DNA from: F23-B02 sp045599385
GTDB lineage: Bacteria > Bacillota > Clostridia > Oscillospirales > Oscillospiraceae
Assembly (NCBI GenBank): GCA_045599385.1
Contig: JAZRVW010000013.1
Span: 1 to 30,287 of the forward strand
Reading direction: 5' to 3'
Length of the DNA stretch: 30,287 nucleotides
Positions within the stretch are counted from its first letter, which is position 1, and each line of letters starts with the position of its first letter. Below are positions 24,224 to 30,287 of the stretch, one piece after another. A model generated the notes under the pieces. The model was not told the origin of the DNA. It did not search any database and saw only the letters and a program-made list of their open reading frames with translations. The translations under genes were made by a program, and so were the position numbers.

Positions 24224-24281
24224 TACTTGTATATTTTTCTTTTATGTGATATAACTAATTATCTAAGAAATACTTGTATAT
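24224..24281 (+). repeat. Two direct 11-bp repeats around the vanY promoter
   Basis: TACTTGTATAT occurs at 24224-24234 (over the -35 box) and 24271-24281 (just after the expected transcription start), 47 bp apart. A 9-bp inverted copy, ATACAAGTA, is at 25130-25138 in the rimP promoter spacer. Confidence 0.6.
24227..24255 (+). promoter_or_regulatory. Sigma-A-like promoter for the VanY-type gene
   Basis: TTGTAT (24227-24232) and TATAAC (24250-24255) are 17 bp apart, and TG at 24247-24248 supplies an extended -10. It lies between sigK and vanY, so vanY is not solely dependent on sigK read-through. Confidence 0.6.
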
Positions 24282-24304
24282 GTTTAACGAAAGAGGTGAT
24301 GGGA

Positions 24305-25084
24305 ATGAGAGTTAAAAAGACAATATGGGTCTTTACCGTAACGATTCTTTTGGCAACGCTTGTTCTCATTGTCAATTCAAGAATACAGCTGAGCAAGGAA
24401 GTAATCCTCGGCGGAGCTGATTCCGCATTTATCAAGTCAGACAATCAGCAGGGGCCTCTTGACGAATTCAGTCAGGACGGAAAAGGCTCTGACGGTCTCG
24501 ATTATCCGGATATTGATATAACTGAATGGCAGTATGTTCTGATTAACAGCGAAAATCCGTCTACAACCTTTGAACCGTATGTAAAGGAAATACGCAATTC
24601 GGGAATGTATTTTGCCTCCGATGCCCTTGCAAACCTTAATAATCTTCTGTCTGCTGCGAAGGAAGCCGGCTTTTCTCCGTACATAAGCTGTGCCTACCGT
24701 GCGTATGCATCTCAGCAGTTTGCATTCACAAGCAAAGCAAATCAGCTTACATGGGACGATACATATACCTATGAGGAAGCTGTTGAGATTACCAAAAGTA
24801 TTGTAGCCTATCCGGGCACCAGCGACCATCAGACAGGACTTGGTATAGATATTCTTGATCAGTACTATGCTGAGCTTGACTATTCCAAGATGGACAAAGA
24901 GTTTTTTGCGTGGATGGATGAGCATTGCGCCGAATACGGCTTTATCAAGAGGTATCCGGGCAACAAGCAGAGTATCACCGGCTGGGATGAACCCTGGCAT
25001 TACAGATATGTCGGAATTGAGGCCGCAACGTTTATTATGGAGCATAATCTGACGCTTGAAGAATTTGTTGCGCATTACAGATGA
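24305..25084 (+). CDS. VanY-family D-alanyl-D-alanine carboxypeptidase (peptidase M15B)
   Basis: Membrane-anchored zinc carboxypeptidase of 259 residues that would trim terminal D-Ala from peptidoglycan stem peptides outside the membrane. A basic start and one hydrophobic segment (about residues 7-25) form a signal anchor. The M15 signatures are complete: YRAYASQ at 131-137, SDHQTGLGIDI with His175 and Asp182, and DEPWHYRYVG with Glu229 and His232, giving the predicted Zn ligands His175, Asp182, His232 and catalytic Glu229. The ATG at 24305 follows AGAGGTGAT; upstream in-frame starts lack a spaced ribosome binding site. It sits directly after sigK with its own promoter. Without vanA/vanH genes nearby, this suggests wall or cortex remodelling rather than glycopeptide resistance. 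Confidence 0.9.
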   Translation: MRVKKTIWVFTVTILLATLVLIVNSRIQLSKEVILGGADSAFIKSDNQQGPLDEFSQDGKGSDGLDYPDIDITEWQYVLINSENPSTTFEPYVKEIRNSGMYFASDALANLNNLLSAAKEAGFSPYISCAYRAYASQQFAFTSKANQLTWDDTYTYEEAVEITKSIVAYPGTSDHQTGLGIDILDQYYAELDYSKMDKEFFAWMDEHCAEYGFIKRYPGNKQSITGWDEPWHYRYVGIEAATFIMEHNLTLEEFVAHYR

Positions 25085-25085
25085 A

Positions 25086-25120
25086 TTTTTGCACCCGAAC
25101 AATTGTTTCGGGTGCAAAAA
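25086..25120 (+). other. Stable hairpin after the VanY-type gene
   Basis: TTTTTGCACCCGAA (25086-25099) pairs with TTCGGGTGCAAAAA (25107-25120), 14 bp with a 7-base loop, starting two bases after the stop codon. No T tail follows on the + strand, so it is not a standard terminator as read, though termination within the A/U pairs or mRNA stabilisation is possible. Confidence 0.6.
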
Positions 25121-25124
25121 AAGC

Positions 25125-25153
25125 TTGCAATACAAGTACTTTGGTGTTAATAT
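25125..25153 (+). promoter_or_regulatory. Sigma-A-like promoter for the rimP-nusA operon
   Basis: TTGCAA (25125-25130) and TAATAT (25148-25153) are 17 bp apart; a perfect TATAAT is three bases further on (25151-25156) with a 20-bp spacer. Either way transcription would start near 25160-25165, about 80 bases before rimP. Confidence 0.6.
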
Positions 25154-25178
25154 AATTAATGTAAGTTAGTTAGGTTTT

Positions 25179-25205
25179 AAGAGTGGGTCACAGCCCACTC
25201 TTTTT
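25179..25205 (+). terminator. Terminator/attenuator in the rimP leader
   Basis: AAGAGTGGG (25179-25187) pairs with CCCACTCTT (25194-25202) across a 6-base loop, followed by TTTGTTG. It lies between the proposed promoter and the rimP start, so it would abort transcripts before the first gene. NusA-dependent attenuation of the nusA operon is known in Bacillus subtilis; the same logic here is inference. If the promoter call is wrong it is simply the vanY terminator. Confidence 0.7.
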
Positions 25206-25242
25206 GTTGAGCATTTTACAATTCTTAAAATGGAGAACCGTT

Positions 25243-25686
25243 ATGAGCAAAATTACCGAAAGAGTTGAAATCCTTGCGAAGCCCATTGTCGAGGAAGAGG
25301 GCTGCGAGCTCTGGTCTGTTGAGTATGTCAAGGAAGCAGGTACCTGGTACCTTCGCATTTTCATTGACAAGGATGGCGGAGTTGACATTCTTGACTGCGA
25401 GCGTATCAGTCGCAGAATGGATCCCATTCTCGATGAAGAAGATCCGATTCCCGACAGCTATGTATTTGAAGTTGGCTCTGCAGGTGCCGAAAGAGAACTG
25501 AAGCGTCCTTCGGATTTTGAAAAATTCATCGGCAGCGAGGTTGAAGCGAAGCTGTATCAGGCCTATCAGGGAAGAAAATCCGTAGTCGGCAAGCTTGAAG
25601 CATATAATGACGGTGATGTCACAATTTCAGGTGTTCTTCTTAAGAAGTCACAGGTAGCGCAGGTTAAACTGCACGTTTCCATATAA
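25243..25686 (+). CDS. rimP: Ribosome maturation factor RimP
   Basis: RimP assists 30S subunit assembly. With the ATG at 25243 the protein has 147 residues and starts MSKITERVEILAKPIVEEEG, typical of the family; an in-frame extension from 25183 would run through the leader hairpin and is unlikely. Motifs include LWSVEYVKEAGTWYLRIFIDKDGGV, the CERISRRMDPILDEEDPI segment and YVFEVGSAGAERELKRPSDF, where most relatives have a similar EVSSPG-like loop. GGAG lies at 25232-25235. It heads the classical rimP-nusA-ylxR-ylxQ-infB-rbfA operon, with nusA 23 bases downstream. Confidence 0.95.
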   Translation: MSKITERVEILAKPIVEEEGCELWSVEYVKEAGTWYLRIFIDKDGGVDILDCERISRRMDPILDEEDPIPDSYVFEVGSAGAERELKRPSDFEKFIGSEVEAKLYQAYQGRKSVVGKLEAYNDGDVTISGVLLKKSQVAQVKLHVSI

Positions 25687-25709
25687 AATAAAAAGGGGTA
25701 TATAACGAC

Positions 25710-26762
25710 ATGAACGCAGAATTTTTCTCCGCAATTGAAGACATTGAAAAAGAAAAGGGCATTCCGAGAGAATACATGTATGATAAAATCCGTCAGGCAA
25801 TGATGGCGGCATTCAGACGTGATAATCCTGAGTGTGCGGACAATGCCGAAATCCTTCTGGACGAAAGCAGAAAGCGCATTGAAATGCACGTGAATAAGAT
25901 TGCTGTTGAAGAGGTTGAGGATCCTGCTCTGGAGATTCAGATTGACGCGGCAAAGAAGATTAGCAAGCGCGCAAAAATCGGCGATACCGTAAAGGTTCCC
26001 GTTGAAACCAAGAAGTTCGGACGCATTGCCGCCCAGGCAGCAAAGCAGGTTATCATTCAGGGTATCCGCGAAGCAGAGCGCGGCCTTGTTTATGAAGAGT
26101 TCACCTCCAAGGAGCATGAAATTCTTACCGGCGTTGTATCCCGAATTGAGCCACGCACCGGCAGCGTATCCATTCGCATCAGCTCCAACAGTGAATATAC
26201 CGAGGCCATGCTTGCACCCAATGAGCGCATCAAGACCGAGGTGCTCACCGAGGGCGATCGCATCAAGGTTTATGTTGTTGAAGTCAGAAACTCCACCAAG
26301 GGCCCCCAGGTGCTCATCAGCCGCACTCATCCTGGTCTTGTAAAGCGCCTGTTTGAGCTTGAGGTTCCCGAAATATTTGAAGGTACTGTTGAAATCAGAT
26401 CCATTGCCCGAGAGGCAGGCAGCCGCACTAAGATGGCTGTATGGTCCAACGATGCCGATGTTGATCCTATCGGCTCCTGCGTCGGTCCCAAGGGCGCACG
26501 TGTTGCCGAAATCGTTGAAGAGCTCGGCGGCGAGAAGATTGATATCATTAAGTACAGCGAAATTCCCGAGGAATACATTGCTGCAGCTCTCGCACCCTCT
26601 GAGGTGGTCAGCGTTACGATGTTTGAAGACGGCAAGAGCTGCCGCGTAATCGTTCCCGACAGCCAGCTTTCCCTGGCAATCGGTAAAGAAGGTCAGAATG
26701 CACGTCTGGCAGCAAAGCTCACCGGCTTTAAGATTGACATTAAGCCCGAATCCGAAGCTTAA
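25710..26762 (+). CDS. nusA: Transcription termination/antitermination factor NusA
   Basis: NusA binds RNA polymerase and nascent RNA and modulates pausing, termination and rRNA antitermination. The 350-residue protein has the N-terminal polymerase-binding domain (MNAEFFSAIEDIEKEKGIPR), an S1 domain from about residue 133 (EILTGVVSRIEPRTGSVSI), and two KH domains with DPIGSCVGPKGARV and LAIGKEGQNARLAAKLTG. It ends right after the second KH domain, without the C-terminal acidic repeats of E. coli NusA, as usual in Firmicutes. AAGGGG precedes the start. Possible autoregulation through the leader terminator is discussed under findings. Confidence 0.97.
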   Translation: MNAEFFSAIEDIEKEKGIPREYMYDKIRQAMMAAFRRDNPECADNAEILLDESRKRIEMHVNKIAVEEVEDPALEIQIDAAKKISKRAKIGDTVKVPVETKKFGRIAAQAAKQVIIQGIREAERGLVYEEFTSKEHEILTGVVSRIEPRTGSVSIRISSNSEYTEAMLAPNERIKTEVLTEGDRIKVYVVEVRNSTKGPQVLISRTHPGLVKRLFELEVPEIFEGTVEIRSIAREAGSRTKMAVWSNDADVDPIGSCVGPKGARVAEIVEELGGEKIDIIKYSEIPEEYIAAALAPSEVVSVTMFEDGKSCRVIVPDSQLSLAIGKEGQNARLAAKLTGFKIDIKPESEA

Positions 26763-26782
26763 TCTGAAAGGAGGCAGCCGGG

Positions 26783-27049
26783 ATGGAAAAGAAAATACCT
26801 ATGCGACAGTGTCTGGGCTGCCGTGAAATGAAACCCAAACGTGAGCTTATCCGTGCGGTAAAATCTCCGGATGGCGTTGTGAGCCTTGACTTTAAGGGTA
26901 AGGCGGCGGGAAGAGGAGCGTACATCTGTCCCAACCCGGATTGTCTGAAAAAGGCAATCAGGGCAAAGGCGCTTGAGCGTGCGTTTTCAACCGCAATTCC
27001 TCAGGAAGTCTACTCCGAGCTTGAAAAGCAGATGGAGGCTGGAGAATGA
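26783..27049 (+). CDS. ylxR: YlxR family RNA-binding protein (RnpM)
   Basis: Small basic protein of 88 residues of the YlxR (DUF448) family. It begins MEKKIPMRQCLGCREMKPKRELIR and contains the signature AAGRGAYICPNPDCLKKA, with two Cys pairs in these segments. Bacillus subtilis YlxR has recently been described as a modulator of RNase P (RnpM); applying that here is inference from the family. A strong AAAGGAGG ribosome binding site lies upstream. The stop overlaps the ylxQ start by ATGA, and the nusA-ylxR-ylxQ-infB order is strongly conserved in Firmicutes. Confidence 0.92.
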   Translation: MEKKIPMRQCLGCREMKPKRELIRAVKSPDGVVSLDFKGKAAGRGAYICPNPDCLKKAIRAKALERAFSTAIPQEVYSELEKQMEAGE

Positions 27050-27477
27050 AGGAAAAAGCGCTGAATTATCTCGGCCTGATGCGTAAAGCAAATGCAATTC
27101 AGATTGGCGAGGTTGATACCGGTACAGCGGTCAGAGCCCAGCATGCAAAGCTTGTTCTGCTGGCATCTGACTCGTCAGATAACGCAAGAAGCCGCGCAAA
27201 AGGCTTTGTCTACGGACGTAATGTGCCGTTGATTGAAGTTCCGTTTACGAAAGATGAAATATCCGAAATTGTAGGTAAAAACGGCTGCTCAATGGCGGCA
27301 ATATGCGATATAGGTTTTGCGAATGCTTTTATAAAAGAGCTATGTGCCGAGGCACCCGAAAAGTATTCGGAAACAGCCGAATTGATTGAAAGCGAGCTTT
27401 TTAAGACCAATAAACTGAAGCAGGAACGGAAAGCACACGAGACGAATAAGAAGAACGGTAAGAGGAGGAAATATTAA
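27046..27477 (+). CDS. ylxQ: YlxQ-like L7Ae/L30e-family RNA-binding protein
   Basis: RNA-binding protein of 143 residues with the L7Ae/L30e/S12e/Gadd45 fold. The first 100 residues carry the pattern NYLGLMRKANAIQIGEV, AKLVLLASDSSDNARS and VPLIEVPFTKDEISEIVGK, typical of YlxQ and related kink-turn-binding proteins. The C-terminal 40 residues are an additional charged, Lys-rich tail (KLKQERKAHETNKKNGKRRK) longer than in standard YlxQ, likely unstructured and RNA-contacting. It is joined by ATGA overlap to ylxR and by TAATG overlap to infB. The precise RNA target is not known. Confidence 0.88.
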   Translation: MKEKALNYLGLMRKANAIQIGEVDTGTAVRAQHAKLVLLASDSSDNARSRAKGFVYGRNVPLIEVPFTKDEISEIVGKNGCSMAAICDIGFANAFIKELCAEAPEKYSETAELIESELFKTNKLKQERKAHETNKKNGKRRKY

Positions 27478-29780
27478 TGAGCTTGATTAAATACAGAATT
27501 CACGAGGTAGCAAAGGACTTTAATACCACATCAAAGGTTGTAAGTCAGATTCTTACCGACTATGCCACCACTCCCAAAAATCACATGCAGGTTCTTGAGA
27601 ATGATGAGCTTGACATTATCTTTGAATACATTACCCAGCATAATCAGATTGCTAGCATTGCCGAAGTATTCAATGTTGCACCTAAGGCAGAGGAAAAGCC
27701 TGCAAAGTCAGATAAGAAGGGCGAGGCAAAGCCTGCGGCTACACCTGCTGCAGAGCCAAAAAAGGAAAACAAGCCCCATGTACCTAAGCCCGTTGCCGAG
27801 AAGCGCGTAATTGACACCCGAGGCAGTGCTGCGGTCAATATCGATAAATACGATGAGCGCTTTGACCAGCTTGCAGGCGAAAAGACCAGAGACCGTGATA
27901 TGAAGCACGGCAAGGAAAAAATCGTCAACAAGAACAAACAGCGTCAGAATCAGCAGGTAGCATCTGCAAAGCGCCGCCAGGAAGAGCGCGACAAGATGCA
28001 GAAGCTGCAGCTTGAGATTGCGAAGAAACAGCAGCTTAAGGTTGAAATTCCCGACGAAATCAATGTCGGTGAGCTCGCCTCCCGTATGAAGAAGAACGCA
28101 GGCGAAGTAATCAAGCAGCTTATCAAGCTCGGCGTATTTGCCTCCGTTTCCGATGTTATCGATTATGACACCGCAGCCCTTGTTGCTATGGAGCTTGGCT
28201 GCAAGGTTGAGAAGGAAGTTGTTGTTACCGTCGAGGAGCGCCTCATCGATGACCATGTCGATACCGAGGAGGAACTCGTAAGCCGTGCACCCGTTGTTGT
28301 TGTCATGGGCCACGTTGACCACGGCAAGACCAGCCTTCTTGACTATATCCGTCATGCAAATGTTGCCTCCGGTGAAGCTGGCGGCATAACCCAGCATATC
28401 GGTGCATATACTGTTGAAATTAACGGAAGCCCAATTACCTTCCTTGACACTCCGGGCCACGAGGCATTTACCTCAATGCGTGCCCGCGGCGCCATGGTAA
28501 CTGATATTGCAATCCTTGTTGTTGCCGCCGATGACGGCATCATGCCCCAGACTATTGAAAGCATCAATCATGCAAAGGCGGCTGGTATTCCTCTTGTTGT
28601 TGCAATCAACAAGATGGATACTGTGGGTGCAAACCCTGACAGAATCAAGCAGCAGCTCACCGAGTATGATATTGTTCCTGAAGAGTGGGGCGGTGAAACC
28701 ATCGTTTGCCCCATTTCCGCAAAAACCGGTATGGGCATCGACAATCTGCTTGAAAACCTCGTAATTCTTGCTGAAATTCAGGAACTCAAGGCCAATCCCA
28801 ACCGTGCCGCAAAGGGCGCAGTCATTGAAGCACGTCTTGACAAGGGCCGCGGTCCTATCATGACCGTTCTTGTCCAGAACGGTACTCTTAAGCTCGGCGA
28901 TATTATTATTGCCGGCACCGCTGTAGGCCGTGTCCGCACCATGATTAACGATAAGGGACAGAGAATCACTGAAGCAGGCCCCTCCGTTCCTGTTGAGATT
29001 TCCGGTATGTCCGAAGTACCCAGCGCAGGCGATACCTTTGACGCTGTTGCCGATGAACGCATGGCTCGTGAGCTTGCCGATGAGCGCAAGACCCAGCAGA
29101 AGAATGCCGCATTCGGTGCAAATAAGAAGGTAAGCCTTGAAGACCTCTTCAGTCAGATTCAGGCAGGCGAGATGAAGACTCTCAACATCATTGTCAAAGC
29201 TGACGTTCAGGGCTCCGCAGAAGCTGTCAAGGCTTCTCTTGAGAAGATTACCAATGAAGAGGTTCGTGTAAAGGTTATCCACAGCGCAGTCGGTGCAATC
29301 AACGAATCTGACGTAATGCTGGCCGCAACCTCCGGCGCAATCATTGTCGGCTTCAACGTGCGTCCCGACAATGCGGCACGTGACAGCGCGGCACGCTCCA
29401 ATGTTGATATGCGTATGTACCGCGTAATCTATGACTGCATCAATGAGATTGAGGCTGCAATGAAGGGCATGCTCGCTCCCAAGTTCAAGGAAGCAATCAT
29501 CGGCCATGCAGAAGTGCGTGAGACCTATAAGGTTTCCAAGGTCGGCACTGTTACCGGCTGTTATGTTCAGGACGGTAAGATTCAGCGCGGCTGCCAGGTT
29601 CGCGTCCTCCGCGACAATGTTGTTGTCCATGAAGGCGACCTTGCATCTCTTCGTCGATTCAAGGACGACGTCAAGGAGGTTGCAAGCGGCTATGAATGCG
29701 GCATGCAGGTTGAAAAGTTCAACGACATCAAGGTCGGCGACGTAATCGAGTGCTTCGTTATGGAGCAGATAGAGCTTTAA
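27477..29780 (+). CDS. infB: Translation initiation factor IF-2
   Basis: GTPase that brings initiator tRNA to the 30S subunit and promotes subunit joining. The 767-residue protein opens with an IF2 N-terminal domain (MSLIKYRIHEVAKDFNTTSK), then a Lys/Ala/Pro-rich low-complexity linker to about residue 180, a second N-terminal-type domain (INVGELASRMKKNAGEVIKQ) and the G domain with GHVDHGKT at 278-285, DTPGHEAFT, NKMD and SAKTGMG. C-terminal beta-barrel and initiator-tRNA-binding domains follow. GAGGAGGAAA lies just before the ATG, whose first base is the last base of the ylxQ stop. The length is at the short end of Firmicutes IF-2. Confidence 0.98.
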   Translation: MSLIKYRIHEVAKDFNTTSKVVSQILTDYATTPKNHMQVLENDELDIIFEYITQHNQIASIAEVFNVAPKAEEKPAKSDKKGEAKPAATPAAEPKKENKPHVPKPVAEKRVIDTRGSAAVNIDKYDERFDQLAGEKTRDRDMKHGKEKIVNKNKQRQNQQVASAKRRQEERDKMQKLQLEIAKKQQLKVEIPDEINVGELASRMKKNAGEVIKQLIKLGVFASVSDVIDYDTAALVAMELGCKVEKEVVVTVEERLIDDHVDTEEELVSRAPVVVVMGHVDHGKTSLLDYIRHANVASGEAGGITQHIGAYTVEINGSPITFLDTPGHEAFTSMRARGAMVTDIAILVVAADDGIMPQTIESINHAKAAGIPLVVAINKMDTVGANPDRIKQQLTEYDIVPEEWGGETIVCPISAKTGMGIDNLLENLVILAEIQELKANPNRAAKGAVIEARLDKGRGPIMTVLVQNGTLKLGDIIIAGTAVGRVRTMINDKGQRITEAGPSVPVEISGMSEVPSAGDTFDAVADERMARELADERKTQQKNAAFGANKKVSLEDLFSQIQAGEMKTLNIIVKADVQGSAEAVKASLEKITNEEVRVKVIHSAVGAINESDVMLAATSGAIIVGFNVRPDNAARDSAARSNVDMRMYRVIYDCINEIEAAMKGMLAPKFKEAIIGHAEVRETYKVSKVGTVTGCYVQDGKIQRGCQVRVLRDNVVVHEGDLASLRRFKDDVKEVASGYECGMQVEKFNDIKVGDVIECFVMEQIEL

Positions 29781-29787
29781 TACAAAC

Positions 29788-29810
29788 GGGCGGTCATAAT
29801 CTGACCGCCC
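29788..29810 (+). other. Hairpin between infB and rbfA
   Basis: GGGCGGTCA (29788-29796) pairs perfectly with TGACCGCCC (29802-29810) around a 5-base loop, eight bases after the infB stop. It is followed by TGAAAACC, with no T-run, so it is not an intrinsic terminator. A role in mRNA stability or differential expression is possible. Confidence 0.65.
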
Positions 29811-29833
29811 TGAAAACCATAGGAGGAAATACG

Positions 29834-30193
29834 ATGCCTTCAAATAAACTGGCAAGAACCAATGATGATATTCAGCTTGTCATGAGCAAGCTGCTTCGCG
29901 AGATAAAGGACCCCCGTGTAAATCAGGGCATGATAAGCGTTACACGCGTTGAAACCACGGGCGATCTGAAGTACAGCAAAATCTGGATTTCCGTCATGGG
30001 ACTCCAGAATGAAAAGGAGTTTAAAAAGGGACTCAAGTCCGCATCCGGCTGGCTTCGACGTGAGCTTGGAAATTCACTCAAGCTCCGTAATACCCCCGAG
30101 CTTGTATTTGAGCTTGACCACAGCATCGAATACGGCGCTCATATTAATGAAATCATTAATAATCTCGATATTAAGTACGATGAGGAAGAATAA
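29834..30193 (+). CDS. rbfA: 30S ribosome-binding factor RbfA
   Basis: RbfA is a KH-like cold-shock factor needed for late 30S maturation. With the ATG at 29834 the protein has 119 residues, matching the family, and the AGGAGG ribosome binding site (29821-29826) supports this start; an upstream in-frame start overlaps infB. Typical segments are SKLLREIKDPRVNQGMISVTRVETTGDLKYSKIWIS and RELGNSLKLRNTPELVFELDHSIEYGAHINEI. The stop shares its last base with the start of the next gene (TAATG). Confidence 0.95.
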   Translation: MPSNKLARTNDDIQLVMSKLLREIKDPRVNQGMISVTRVETTGDLKYSKIWISVMGLQNEKEFKKGLKSASGWLRRELGNSLKLRNTPELVFELDHSIEYGAHINEIINNLDIKYDEEE

Positions 30194-30287
30194 TGAATTA
30201 CCGCGAATGTGCCGAATGGCTTAAAGAACGCGACAATTTCATAATAATAACTCACCTCAGACCTGACGGTGATACTCTCGGAAGTGC
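30193..30287 (+). CDS. nrnA: DHH-family phosphoesterase (NrnA-like), 3'-truncated by window edge
   Basis: Only 31 full codons are visible, beginning MNYRECAEWLKERDNF and reaching IIITHLRPDGDTLGS. The THxRPDGDTLGS motif is the first metal-binding motif of DHH/DHHA1 phosphoesterases such as NrnA, an oligoribonuclease that also hydrolyses pAp and, in some species, c-di-AMP breakdown products. Position after rbfA matches the usual rbfA-nrnA-truB order in Clostridia. The ribosome binding site GAGGAAG precedes the ATG, which overlaps the rbfA stop by one base. The rest lies outside the window. Confidence 0.88.
   Translation, partial: MNYRECAEWLKERDNFIIITHLRPDGDTLGS

Noticed and set aside
24305..25084. 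Glycopeptide (vancomycin) resistance determinant
   Set aside because: Only a VanY-type carboxypeptidase is present; no vanS/R, vanH, vanA/B or vanX genes are nearby, and such enzymes are common chromosomal wall-trimming proteins.
28473..29855. 460-codon open frame on the - strand opposite infB
   Set aside because: It lies wholly opposite well-conserved infB and the start of rbfA, has no recognisable protein motif and no convincing ribosome binding site; strong codon bias of infB explains the absence of stops.
1..30287. CRISPR arrays, tRNA or rRNA genes, prophage or conjugative genes
   Set aside because: No regularly spaced repeats, no cloverleaf or rRNA-like sequence, and no integrase, transposase, capsid or transfer genes were recognised in the window.

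Overview
The window is a chromosomal segment from a Gram-positive, probably endospore-forming member of Clostridia (Bacillota), perhaps from the Ruminococcaceae/Oscillospiraceae side. This rests on the Firmicutes order phoH-ybeY-era-yqzL-recO, an HPr with both His15 and Ser46, a dcw cluster starting with mraZ, an intact sigK-type sigma factor, the rimP-nusA-ylxR-ylxQ-infB-rbfA-nrnA order, strong GGAGG-type ribosome binding sites and sigma-A-like promoters with 17-bp spacers. The genus assignment is inference; no rRNA is present. Nearly all of the sequence is coding and on the + strand. The one convincing - strand gene is a CsoR-family repressor.

Layout. (1) 1-5471: phoH (cut off by the window edge), ybeY, era, a 42-residue YqzL-like gene, recO and mutS2, tightly packed and often overlapping. 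(2) 5528-5908: HPr as a single-gene unit with its own promoter and terminator. (3) 5931-10229: a DMT/EamA permease, uvrC, rsmD, coaD and a conserved coiled-coil protein, closed by a strong terminator. (4) 10250-22778: the division and cell wall cluster mraZ-rsmH-ftsL-pbp-murE-mraY-ftsW-murG-murA-ftsQ, then ftsZ with its own promoter. murF, murD, murB, murC and ftsA are missing from the run. (5) 22650-25120: an accessory-looking stretch with a roughly 310-bp inverted-repeat-bounded (MITE-like) segment, a His-rich CsoR homologue on the - strand, sigK and a VanY-type carboxypeptidase. (6) 25125-30287: the rimP-nusA-ylxR-ylxQ-infB-rbfA-nrnA operon for transcription and translation factors, preceded by a promoter and a leader terminator and cut at nrnA by the window edge.

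How the genes work together. Block 1 joins RNA/ribosome maturation (YbeY, Era) with recombination and repair (RecO, MutS2); UvrC in block 3 adds excision repair. Block 4 makes lipid-linked peptidoglycan precursor (MurA, MurE, MraY, MurG) and polymerises and crosslinks it at the septum (FtsW, PBP, FtsL, FtsQ, FtsZ) under MraZ control. Block 5 links a mother-cell sporulation sigma factor with a peptidoglycan carboxypeptidase. Block 6 is a standard gene-expression operon.

Most of the window is ordinary conserved housekeeping sequence, and I see no new multi-gene defence or biosynthetic system. The points most worth following up are non-coding: the MITE-like segment after ftsZ, two hairpins that would mask ribosome binding sites (yqzL-like gene and murA), a terminator inside the rimP-nusA leader, an 11-bp repeat around the vanY promoter, and a palindrome over the ftsZ -10 box. 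Among proteins, the orphan His-rich CsoR and the unusual FtsZ C-terminus stand out.
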